Origin: an uncultured Brevundimonas sp.
GTDB lineage: Bacteria > Pseudomonadota > Alphaproteobacteria > Caulobacterales > Caulobacteraceae
Assembly: GCF_937870815.1 (NCBI RefSeq)
Contig: NZ_CALMZS010000185.1
Coordinates: 1-62,791, forward strand
Reading direction: 5' to 3'
Length of the DNA stretch: 62,791 nt
Under the pieces are notes generated by a model. The model did no database searches, was not told the origin of the DNA, and was given only the letters and a program-made list of their open reading frames with translations. The position numbers and the translations under genes were made by a program. Below are positions 48,665 through 55,994 of the stretch, one piece after another (the stretch's first letter is position 1; each line of letters opens with the position of its first letter).

Positions 48665-49336
48665 ATGAGACTGTTTTCAGCCTGCGCCGCCGCTGTGGCG
48701 CTGCTCGCCTCGGCCGGGACCGCCTCGGCCCAGGACGCGGACGTATCGGCCAATGTCGTCGTCACCAGCGACTATGTGTTCCGCGGCTTCAGCCAGACCG
48801 ACGAGGAACCGGCGCTCCAGGGCTCGGTGGACGTCGCCATCGGTGGTTTCTACGCCGGCGCCTGGGCCTCCAACGTCGATTTCGGGGACGAGACCGACGC
48901 CGAGATCGACCTCTACGGCGGTGTCCGCGGCGAGGCGTCTGGGTTCGCCTATGACGTCGGCCTGGTGGCCTATCTCTATGTCGGCGACAGCGGCGCGGAC
49001 TATGACTACGTCGAGGTCAAGGCGGCGGTGTCGAGGGCCGTGGGTCCCGTGACCGCCGGGGTCGCGGTCTATTTCTCACCGGACTTCTTCGGAATCGACG
49101 AGGAAGCGACCTATGTCGAGCTGAACGGGGCCTTCGTCCCGGCGGACAAATGGACCGTGTCGGGCGCGGTGGGCGAGCAGTTCCTGAACCTGACCGACGA
49201 CTATACGACCTGGAACCTGGGGGCGGCCTACGCCTTCACCGACAATCTCGCGGTGGACGTGCGCTATCACGGAACGGATGTGGAGTCGCCAATCTCGGAT
49301 GATCGCGTCGTGGGGACGGTCAAGGTCCTGTTCTAG
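48665..49336 (+). CDS. TorF-family putative porin
   Basis: A 223-residue outer membrane protein of the TIGR02001/TorF family. It has a signal peptide (MRLFSACAAAVALLASAGTASA) followed by SANVVVTSDYVFRGFSQTDEEPALQGSVD, the family signature. Amphipathic strands then run to a final aromatic residue (VKVLF). AAGGGGA precedes the ATG. It lies 106 bp downstream of amt on the same strand, so it may carry nitrogenous solutes across the outer membrane. Its TAG stop forms part of the CTAG sequence flanking the MITE-like element. Confidence 0.82.
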   Translation: MRLFSACAAAVALLASAGTASAQDADVSANVVVTSDYVFRGFSQTDEEPALQGSVDVAIGGFYAGAWASNVDFGDETDAEIDLYGGVRGEASGFAYDVGLVAYLYVGDSGADYDYVEVKAAVSRAVGPVTAGVAVYFSPDFFGIDEEATYVELNGAFVPADKWTVSGAVGEQFLNLTDDYTTWNLGAAYAFTDNLAVDVRYHGTDVESPISDDRVVGTVKVLF

Positions 49337-49428
49337 GGTCCGGACTCAATTCGGATCGAGCGGGACTTGAGATTTCTCCCGTGCCGCTCATCCCCGCGGG
49401 GATGAGCGGCATTGAGTATGGACCCTAG
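49333..49428. mobile_element. 88-bp MITE-like element flanked by CTAG
   Basis: Terminal inverted repeats GGTCCGGACTCAAT (49337-49350) and ATTGAGTATGGACC (49411-49424) match at 12 of 14 positions. Both ends are flanked by CTAG (49333-49336 and 49425-49428), consistent with a target duplication or a palindromic target. The interior contains a perfect 28-bp palindrome (49383-49410, 14-bp arms). It has no coding capacity. Such elements are usually mobilised in trans by an IS with matching termini. The palindrome may also terminate torF transcription. Confidence 0.65.
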
Positions 49429-49543
49429 GCCCATGCCTCGACGGCGTCGGCGGTTGTGATGGTGTGTGGCCGCTTCGGGAACGGGCCATGGCTGAACTGA
49501 CCGACGATGACCACACGACGGACCCTGCGATCGGACGAAGGCG

Positions 49544-50836
49544 TCACGCCAGTCCCTCCTCATGCCGACAGTAATGGCCGAACAGGGCGATGACGACATA
49601 GCAGACGACCGGCACGATCAGGGCGATCCGAAGGGTCGAGGCGTCGGCCACCAGCCCGGTCAGCGGCGGCACGATGGCCCCGCCGACGATGGCCATGCAG
49701 ATGATGCCCGACCCCTCCGCCGCCCGCCTGCCCAGCCCGGCCGAGGCCAGGGTGAAGATGGTCGGGAACATGATGGCGTTGAAACAGCCGACGGCCAGCA
49801 GGGCCACGCCCGACACCGTCCCTGTGGTCAGGGCGGACACGGCGATCAGCGTGACGGCCACCAGCGCCACGGTGGTCAGCACCTTCCACGGCGCCACCAC
49901 GCGCATGACGGCCGCGCCGACGAACCGCCCCACCATCGCTCCGCCCCAGTAGAAGAACAGCAGCTTGGCCGCGTTTTCGGCCGCCAGGCCCAGGGTGTCG
50001 GACTGCATCAGATAGTTCGTCATGAGGCTGGCGATCGCCACCTCGGCCCCGACATAGACGAAGATGCCCAGCGCGCCGAAGGCGAAGCGCGGCCGTCGCA
50101 GCAGGTTGAAGGCCTTCAGCATGCCGGTGGCCGGGATGGTCTCCTCGACCAGCCGGCGGCGGTTGAACCAGACCACCAGGGCCACCAGGGCCAGGGCGAT
50201 GGCGATGCCGGTATAGGCGTGGGTGATGACGGCTGACTCGGCTGCGCGGTAGGCGGTCAGGGCCGCGCCGGTCAGGGTCGTTTCATCGACGGTCGCCAGC
50301 GACCCCAGGATCAGGATGGCGCCGACGTAGGGGAATATGGTGGTGCCCAGCGAGTTGAAAGCCTGGGCGAAGGTCAGACGGCTGGAGGCGCTGCGCGGCT
50401 CGCCCAGCATCGAGATCAATGGATTGGCCACGACCTGCACCAGGGTCACGCCCGCGGCCAGAACGAACAGAGCCGCCAGGAAGGTGGCGAACAGGCCCGA
50501 ACCCGCCGCCGGAATGAACAACAGGCAGCCCGCCATCATGACCAGCAGACCGACCACCGCGCCGCGCATATAGCCGATCCTTTGCACCAGGGCCGCGGCC
50601 GGCAGGGAGACGATGAAATAGGCGGCGAAGAAGGCCGTCTGGATCAGCATGGCCTCGAAATAGTTCAGCTCGAACAGGTGCTTCAGCTTGGGCACGAGCA
50701 CATCATTCAAGCTGGTGATGCCGCCGAAGATGAAGAACAGGCCGAATACGAACCACTGTAGATAGCCGACGTCGCCGTGGCTGTGTCCCACGGGCCGGGC
50801 CGGGCCCGGGGCCGGTGGGTTGGTGCTGTCGATCAT
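49544..50836 (-). CDS. Sugar MFS transporter (FucP/GluP family)
   Basis: A 430-residue major facilitator superfamily sugar:proton symporter with about twelve transmembrane helices. FGLFFIFGGITSLNDVLVPKLKHLF near the N-terminus is the FucP/glucose-galactose transporter signature, and QVVANPLIS is another conserved segment. The ATG at 50836 is chosen over an upstream in-frame codon because the extension is not hydrophobic and lacks family similarity. The substrate could be fucose, glucose, galactose or N-acetylglucosamine. No sugar-catabolic neighbour is present. Confidence 0.87.
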   Translation of the reverse strand: MIDSTNPPAPGPARPVGHSHGDVGYLQWFVFGLFFIFGGITSLNDVLVPKLKHLFELNYFEAMLIQTAFFAAYFIVSLPAAALVQRIGYMRGAVVGLLVMMAGCLLFIPAAGSGLFATFLAALFVLAAGVTLVQVVANPLISMLGEPRSASSRLTFAQAFNSLGTTIFPYVGAILILGSLATVDETTLTGAALTAYRAAESAVITHAYTGIAIALALVALVVWFNRRRLVEETIPATGMLKAFNLLRRPRFAFGALGIFVYVGAEVAIASLMTNYLMQSDTLGLAAENAAKLLFFYWGGAMVGRFVGAAVMRVVAPWKVLTTVALVAVTLIAVSALTTGTVSGVALLAVGCFNAIMFPTIFTLASAGLGRRAAEGSGIICMAIVGGAIVPPLTGLVADASTLRIALIVPVVCYVVIALFGHYCRHEEGLA

Positions 50837-50955
50837 CGCCGAAGTTCCGTTCCAGGGTTGAGGGTTCCAGGCGGCTGGACTTGCGGCATCGGTTTCATTC
50901 CACACGTCGGATGAAGGTGATGACTAACTCGCTATCGCTGGGTGGTGATTCATAA

Positions 50956-50985
50956 TGCAGCATTGGGATGATTCCCAAGGCTGCA
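50956..50985. promoter_or_regulatory. 30-bp imperfect palindrome upstream of the sugar transporter
   Basis: TGCAGC-A-TTGGGA (50956-50968) and TCCCAA-G-GCTGCA (50973-50985) form 13-bp arms with one mismatch around a 4-bp centre. It lies 120 bp upstream of the transporter start. The symmetry suits a LacI- or TetR-type operator; no regulator gene is adjacent. Confidence 0.4.
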
Positions 50986-51061
50986 TTGGTCCGGCCGACG
51001 CCGGAGGATCGTCAGGTGCTGCAAGCGCGGCTTCGGGCGCCGACGACAAGACAGCGCGGTC

Positions 51062-51184
51062 GGGAGCGGCGGCGCCATCTCGGGGGTCGGGTCCTTCCTG
51101 AAGGAGCGCGATCCCGCCATCCGCGTCGCCCTGGCCGATCCGGCGGGCGCGGCCTTGTTCAACTGGTTCACCAAGGGCGGCGTC
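51062..51184 (+). pseudogene. Fragment of a cysteine synthase (cysK-like) gene
   Basis: A 41-codon stretch translates to GSGGAISGVGSFLKERDPA, then IRVALADPAGAALFNWFTK. This matches the PLP phosphate-binding loop and following strand of O-acetylserine sulfhydrylases (typically GTGGTITGVGRFLKE and ALADPMGAALYNWF). The flanking codons do not continue the family in any frame, and no start is present, so this is a remnant. A further unrelated scrap (GNVSFALFRPLAMGV, then stop) follows at about 51209-51253 in another frame. The rest of 50837-51256 holds no gene. Confidence 0.6.
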
Positions 51185-51256
51185 GGCCGCTTCGCGCGTC
51201 CGGAACGGCAACGTCAGCTTCGCCCTCTTCCGGCCCCTGGCCATGGGTGTCTGAAT

Positions 51257-52651
51257 CTAGCGATCACCTGACAGCAGCCGCCCGATCTCGGTCAGCGCCG
51301 CGCGGTATTCGGCCGGGATCGGGACCAGTCTTTCGGGGCCGCCGCTCAGGGCGGCGAAGGTGGGGGGCTCCGCGGGCGCGAAGCCGAGGACGTCGGCGAT
51401 CACGTCCGGAAACTTCGCCGGGTGGGCGGTGGCCAGGACCACCACGGGTCCCTCCCGCGGATCCAGTCGTCGCGCGGCGCCCAGCGCCACGGCGGTGTGC
51501 GGACAGACTGTTCGGCCATAGCGGCGCCAGGCCGTGGCGATCTCGACGCGGGTCGCCTGTTCGTCGATCGATGTGACCGCGAGCTGGGCGCGAAGAACCT
51601 CCAGCAGTTCGGTCGGGAGATCGACGGCGCCGTCGCGGGCGAAGCGTTCGAAAAGCCGCCGCGTCAGGCCGGCGTCGCGTCCGCCGGCCTCGAACACCAG
51701 GCGTTCGAAATTGGAGGGCGCCTGCACGTCCATGCTGACGCTGGCCGTGGCCCGGGCGTTGGTCCGCTCATATCGTCCTGCGTTGATCGCCCGGGCCAGG
51801 GCGTCGTTGCGGTTGACCGCCGCGATCAGGTCCAGCGGCACGCCCATCGCCCGGGCCGCCCAGCCGGCGAAGGCGTCGCCGAAATTGCCGGTCGGCACGA
51901 CGAACCGCACGGATCGCGCCGGCGCCCCGAGGGCGGACGCCGCGGCCAGATAGTAGGGAATCTGACCCGCCAGCCGCGCCCAGTTGATCGAATTGACCGA
52001 ACTGACCCTCCGGCCCTCGCGCAGCGACGGTTCGGCCAGGAGGCCCTTCACCAGCGTCTGGCAGTCGTCGAAATCCCCCCGCACCGCCAGGTTCAGCACA
52101 TTGTCCGCCCCGACCGTCGTCATCTGCCGGCGCTGCACCGGAGACACGCGATCCAGCGGATGCAGCACCACCAGGTCGATGTTGTCGGCCCCCGCGAAGG
52201 CCCGCACGGCGGCGGCCCCGGTGTCGCCGCTGGTCGCCGTCAGCAACAGCAGCCGCTCGCCGGTCCCGGCCAGGGCCGCATCGGCCAGACCCGCCATCAG
52301 CTGCATGGCCAGATCCTTGAACGCCGAGGTCGGACCGTGGAACAGCTCCAGGACCCACAGGTTCGGCTCCAGCTGCACCAGGGGCGCTGTCGCCGCATGA
52401 TGGAAGGTCTCCTCCAGCCGCGCCGCGGCCCGGGCGATCACCGTCCCCGGCAGCGTCCCGCCGACGAAGGGAGCCAGCACCTCGCGCACCAGCGCGGCGT
52501 ACGGTCGCCCGGCCGCCGCGGCGATGTCGGCGGCGGCCAGCTTCGGCCAGGTCTCGGGCAGATAGAGGCCGCCGTCGGGAGCGATGCCGCCGAGCAGGGC
52601 CTCGGTGAAGGAGACCGCCGGGGCCTCGCCGCGTGTGCTGATGTATTTCAC
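51257..52651 (-). CDS. thrC: Threonine synthase
   Basis: A 464-residue PLP enzyme that converts O-phosphohomoserine to threonine. The N-terminal MKYISTRG and the PLP-lysine motif GPTSAFKDLAMQ (Lys near 110) are typical, as are TSGDTGAAAVRAF and VPTGNFGDAFAG. It belongs to the longer, class I-type threonine synthases of Gram-negative bacteria. Its start overlaps the thrB stop by 4 nt, and it is the last gene of the thr operon. Confidence 0.95.
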   Translation of the reverse strand: MKYISTRGEAPAVSFTEALLGGIAPDGGLYLPETWPKLAAADIAAAAGRPYAALVREVLAPFVGGTLPGTVIARAAARLEETFHHAATAPLVQLEPNLWVLELFHGPTSAFKDLAMQLMAGLADAALAGTGERLLLLTATSGDTGAAAVRAFAGADNIDLVVLHPLDRVSPVQRRQMTTVGADNVLNLAVRGDFDDCQTLVKGLLAEPSLREGRRVSSVNSINWARLAGQIPYYLAAASALGAPARSVRFVVPTGNFGDAFAGWAARAMGVPLDLIAAVNRNDALARAINAGRYERTNARATASVSMDVQAPSNFERLVFEAGGRDAGLTRRLFERFARDGAVDLPTELLEVLRAQLAVTSIDEQATRVEIATAWRRYGRTVCPHTAVALGAARRLDPREGPVVVLATAHPAKFPDVIADVLGFAPAEPPTFAALSGGPERLVPIPAEYRAALTEIGRLLSGDR

Positions 52652-53631
52652 GGGACACCGTCCGCCGGCGCCAGGCCATAGGTGTCCGCGTCCGCCGCCG
52701 CGTGGAAGGCGATCCGCCGAAAGAACGGCGCCGGGTCCTTGGGCGTCACGACCCAGGCGGGATCGTGGAACAGCCGGTCGTGCAGCCGGGTCAGGGTGAA
52801 ACGCAGCGCCGAGGCCGCGGCCAGCGCCGGCAGGGCCTCACGTTCCGCCCGCGACAGCCGCCGGCCCTGCTCGTAGCCTCGCACGAAGGCCCCCATCGCC
52901 TCCCGGTCGGGACGCCCCTCGGCGTCGAAGCCCCAGGCGTTCAACGCAATCCCGAGGTCGTAGACATAGGCTCCGTCGCAGGCGAAATAAAAGTCGATCA
53001 CCCCGCCGATATCACGGTTCGCGAACAGCACGTTGTCCGGAAAATAGTCGGCGTGGATCGCCCCGCCCGGCAGCCTGGCGGCCCCCTCGAACACCGCCTC
53101 GGCCCGGTCGAGTTCCGCAACGAGCGACTCCAGCATCGGTTGATCCGCCTCCCCGGCGCGTTCGGCGCAGCGTCTGGCCAGGTCCCGCCAGGCGGGGGGG
53201 CCGACCGGATTGGCGCGGCGCAGCGGAAAGTCCGCGCCCAGCCGATGCAGGTCGGCCAGTCGCCGCCCCGCCAGCGCCACGTCCGGCGCCCCGGGCCGGC
53301 GCAGCCACACCCCGTCCCGCCATTCCAGGATCGCCGCGGGCCTTCCATTGATCTCGCCGATCCGGGCCCCGGACCGGTTCCGCATCACCCGCGCCGCCGG
53401 ATAACCGCGCTCCGCCAGATGGTCGGTCAACCCGAGACAGAACGGCAGCGACGCGGCGTCCGTGCGCCCTTCGAACAGGGTCAGAATGAAGCGGCCGACG
53501 CTCGTGTCCAGCCGGTAGTTGGTGTTCTCAACCCCCTCGACGATCCCCTCCATGGCGATCAGGCCGCCCAGGTCATGGGTCGCCAGGAAGGCCGCGGCCT
53601 CGTCATGCGAAACCGGGGTGAAGATCGCCAT
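52648..53631 (-). CDS. thrB: Homoserine kinase (APH/ThrB type II)
   Basis: A 327-residue kinase of the aminoglycoside-phosphotransferase fold, the alternative ThrB found in alphaproteobacteria and pseudomonads. Key residues are GVENTNYRL (nucleotide loop), GGAIHADYFPDNVLF (catalytic HxDxxxxN) and GVIDFYFACDG (metal-binding Asp). It phosphorylates homoserine. It starts 3 bp after the fusion gene's stop and overlaps thrC by 4 nt, giving a compact thrA-thrB-thrC operon. Confidence 0.94.
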   Translation of the reverse strand: MAIFTPVSHDEAAAFLATHDLGGLIAMEGIVEGVENTNYRLDTSVGRFILTLFEGRTDAASLPFCLGLTDHLAERGYPAARVMRNRSGARIGEINGRPAAILEWRDGVWLRRPGAPDVALAGRRLADLHRLGADFPLRRANPVGPPAWRDLARRCAERAGEADQPMLESLVAELDRAEAVFEGAARLPGGAIHADYFPDNVLFANRDIGGVIDFYFACDGAYVYDLGIALNAWGFDAEGRPDREAMGAFVRGYEQGRRLSRAEREALPALAAASALRFTLTRLHDRLFHDPAWVVTPKDPAPFFRRIAFHAAADADTYGLAPADGVP

Positions 53632-53634
53632 CGG

Positions 53635-55365
53635 TCAGGCCGTGCGCTGTCGGCGGAGGCGCACGATGTCGGCGAGGTCGGCCAGCACGCTCTCGGTGGT
53701 CGGCCAGCGACCCGCGCCTCGCCCCTTGCACATCCACGTCCAGCCATTCTCCCCGAAGACCTTAAGCGCATTGCGCTCGCCCCTGAGGCCGAGAAAGAGG
53801 GGATCGGCGCCGCCTTCGTCGAGCGATACGCGCGCGACCAGCACGCCATCGACCTGGTGGCAGGCTCCGATCTGCTTGACGCCTTCCCGGCGCGGCGCAC
53901 TGTCGGGCGTCAGGGCGTCAAGCGCCACGGCGTCTGACTCCAGGTCCCGGTCGAACGCCTCGAACGCGAGCAGCCGGACCTTCGCGGCCGAGTCATGCCC
54001 TTCGAGATCGGACGAAGGGTCCTCCTCCGCGAAGCCGGCGATCCGGGCCTCGGCCAGGGCCGCCTCGAACGACGCGCCCTGCCCCAGCCGGTCGAGCATG
54101 AAGTTGACCGTGCCGTTCAGCACCGCCTCGAAGCCGGTGATCCGCCCGACCGCGCGGGCGGCCCGTACGGTTTCGATCATCGGGGCCCCGCCGCCCACGG
54201 CGGCGGAATAGGCCAGATGGGCGTTGTTGGTCGCCGCCAGATCGCGCAATCCCGCCGGATCGAGGCTGATAGCCTGTTTGTTCGCGCTGGCCACGTCGAT
54301 CCCGCGTTCCAGGGCGGCGCGGATCAGGGCATGGCCCGCGGCGCCCTCGGACATGGCTTCCAGCACCAGGTCCGGCCGCCGCCCGAGGAGGTCGACGGGG
54401 TCGGCGGTGAACAGGTGGGCCGGGCAAGCCACGTCGCGCGCCTTGGTCGGGTTCCGCACGAGCACGCCGACGACCTCGTAGCGGCTGTCGTTCAGCAGCC
54501 GGGCCAGCAATCCTCCGCCCACCACGCCGCAACCGGCGACGGCGACACGGACCGGCTCGATCTTCGGGGCCGGTCCCGGAGGGGCGGTCTGACGGCCCAC
54601 CACCGTCGCATCCGCGCGGCCCAGCGCCGCCACCTCGATTTCCAAGCCGCGCTCGCAGGCCAGGTCGATGGCGCCGGGCTGCACCAGGTCCCCGCCCAAC
54701 CGGAGCGCGACATCCCATGACGCCCGCGAATACCGCAGCGGCGTACCTGAGGCCGAGGCCGGGTCGCGATCGTAGAGTCCATCGACATCCTTCACCAGCC
54801 TGACCCTCGACAGGCCCAGTTCGGCGGCCAGGAACACCGCCGTCAGGTCGGATCCCCCACGTCCAAGCAGCGCCACCCGGCCGTCCGGCCGCACAGCGCC
54901 GAATCCGGGGACCACCACCACATCGTGCCGCGCCAGCGCCTCGCGAAGCCGGTCCCCCTGCAGACCGCACGGATGGGCGTGCTCCAGCGGCCCCTCCGCC
55001 ACGATTCCCAACTCCCGCACCGTAAGGGCCACGGCGTCAAGACCGATGCGGTCGCAAGCGATCGCGGCGAAGGCCGCGGCCTTCTCCTCGCCCAGCGCCA
55101 CATAGCCCGGCAGCAGGTCGTTCTCGTGGCCCAGTCCCAGCGCCCGCGCGTCCGACAGCAACCGGTCCGTATGACCATCGAAGGCCGAGACCACCGCGAC
55201 GACCTTTCGCCCGTGCCGGACATGGCCATAGATTTCCGAGGCCACCGACGGCGCATCGGCCGGGCTCCGCAGGATCGAGCTGCCGAACTTCAATACGACC
55301 ACCTCGGGAGGGGCGAGAACAGGCCGAAGATCGGGTTCGGCGGGGAGGACGGCGAGATGGGACAT
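53635..55365 (-). CDS. Bifunctional aspartokinase/homoserine dehydrogenase, compact form without ACT domains
   Basis: A 576-residue fusion. Residues about 20-260 form an amino-acid kinase domain with VVVLKFGSS, LGRGGSDLTA and VKDVDGLYDRDP. Residues about 270-576 form homoserine dehydrogenase, with VAVAGCGVVGGGLLARLL, the catalytic Lys in SANKQAIS, GGGAPMIET, and NGTVNFMLDRL. Standard ThrA is about 820 residues with ACT domains between the two halves; none is evident here, so allosteric inhibition by threonine may be missing. The ATG at 55365 (MSHLAVLPAE) is preferred because the upstream frame passes through the attenuator. It leads the thr operon. Confidence 0.9.
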   Translation of the reverse strand: MSHLAVLPAEPDLRPVLAPPEVVVLKFGSSILRSPADAPSVASEIYGHVRHGRKVVAVVSAFDGHTDRLLSDARALGLGHENDLLPGYVALGEEKAAAFAAIACDRIGLDAVALTVRELGIVAEGPLEHAHPCGLQGDRLREALARHDVVVVPGFGAVRPDGRVALLGRGGSDLTAVFLAAELGLSRVRLVKDVDGLYDRDPASASGTPLRYSRASWDVALRLGGDLVQPGAIDLACERGLEIEVAALGRADATVVGRQTAPPGPAPKIEPVRVAVAGCGVVGGGLLARLLNDSRYEVVGVLVRNPTKARDVACPAHLFTADPVDLLGRRPDLVLEAMSEGAAGHALIRAALERGIDVASANKQAISLDPAGLRDLAATNNAHLAYSAAVGGGAPMIETVRAARAVGRITGFEAVLNGTVNFMLDRLGQGASFEAALAEARIAGFAEEDPSSDLEGHDSAAKVRLLAFEAFDRDLESDAVALDALTPDSAPRREGVKQIGACHQVDGVLVARVSLDEGGADPLFLGLRGERNALKVFGENGWTWMCKGRGAGRWPTTESVLADLADIVRLRRQRTA

Positions 55366-55404
55366 TTCGGGCTCTGGGATCGACGGAAAGGAAGATGAAG
55401 GTCG

Positions 55405-55434
55405 AAAATAAAAAAACCCGGCCGGGGGGCCGGG
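55405..55434 (-). terminator. Attenuator terminator of the thr operon
   Basis: On the minus strand, CCCGGCC and GGCCGGG (7-bp stem, 55417-55434, C-rich loop) are followed by TTTTTT and then ATTTT. It lies between the leader peptide stop and the operon's first start codon, so transcription must pass it to reach the structural genes. Confidence 0.85.
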
Positions 55435-55469
55435 CGGGTCAGGGTCTGTGCGCGTCGTCTGGTGGCGCG

Positions 55470-55523
55470 CTAGCCCGTCTCCGCCCCGATGGACGTAGTG
55501 GTGCGGGTGAGGGTGATGGTCAT
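55470..55523 (-). CDS. thrL: thr operon leader peptide
   Basis: A short frame encodes MTITLTRTTTSIGAETG, with seven Thr and two Ile among 17 residues. That composition is the hallmark of a threonine/isoleucine attenuation leader, as in E. coli ThrL. It lies 36 nt upstream of the terminator and 105 nt upstream of the structural gene start. The ATG has no strong Shine-Dalgarno. A longer version starting at a TTG at 55607, preceded by GGGGA, is in the same frame without a stop and may be the real start. Ribosome stalling at the Thr codons would prevent the terminator from forming. Confidence 0.8.
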   Translation of the reverse strand: MTITLTRTTTSIGAETG

Positions 55524-55639
55524 ACCGAGCCCGGTGTCGGACAGGCCGATACGCGCCGGTCCGGGAGTGGCGGCGGTCGTTCCGGCGATGTGCGCGAGCA
55601 GCGACAAGACGGGCGTCCCCAGAAGGAGGTTCAGCCGTT

Positions 55640-55668
55640 ACGATGTCCCGCGCCGCACAAGGCGTCAA
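55640..55668 (-). promoter_or_regulatory. Candidate thr operon promoter
   Basis: On the minus strand TTGACG (55663-55668) and CATCGT (55640-55645) are 17 bp apart, a fair match to alphaproteobacterial housekeeping promoters. Transcription would start near 55633, about 26 nt before the TTG leader start. The -10 match is weak. Confidence 0.45.
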
Positions 55669-55800
55669 CCCTGGAAAAGCACAAAACTTGCGTAAACCAG
55701 GATGACAGATGGACTGTTGCCACAGTCGCACCCTTTCGGTCGTGGAGTTGAGGTTGAATATTTCTCTTGACCCGCGGCCTTCGCATCCGCAACCTAGACC

Positions 55801-55917
55801 CGCTCATCAAGACCGGCTGAGGGATAGGCCCTTTGACGCCGGGGCAACCATCGGGCTCCAACCCGAACGGTGCCAACTCCTGCGAGGACGTCTCCGGACG
55901 GCCGCGAGAGATGAGTG
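55801..55917 (+). promoter_or_regulatory. SAM-I (S-box) riboswitch upstream of metX
   Basis: Conserved S-box blocks are in order: CATCAAGA, GGCTGAGGGA, GGCCC, GCCGGGGCAACC, then GGTGCCAACTCC. The outer stem P1 forms between CGCTCATC (55801-55808) and GATGAGTG (55910-55917) with one wobble. The aptamer binds S-adenosylmethionine; binding normally lowers expression. It ends 77 bp before the metX start. No U-run terminator is obvious downstream, so control may act on translation or Rho access. A TTGACC at 55767-55772 may be the -35 box of its promoter. Confidence 0.9.
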
Positions 55918-55994
55918 GAGCGTCGATTAGGCGGCGCGTCCACGGTCTGTCACCGCACCAGAGTCTTGCCGAGCAGGATGATGCGGAGACCGCC

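Noticed and set aside
55801-55917. SAM-II type riboswitch, the form more usual upstream of metX in alphaproteobacteria
   Set aside because: The conserved blocks (ATCAAGA, GGCAACC-like, GGTGCCAA) and four-way-junction layout fit SAM-I, not the compact SAM-II pseudoknot.
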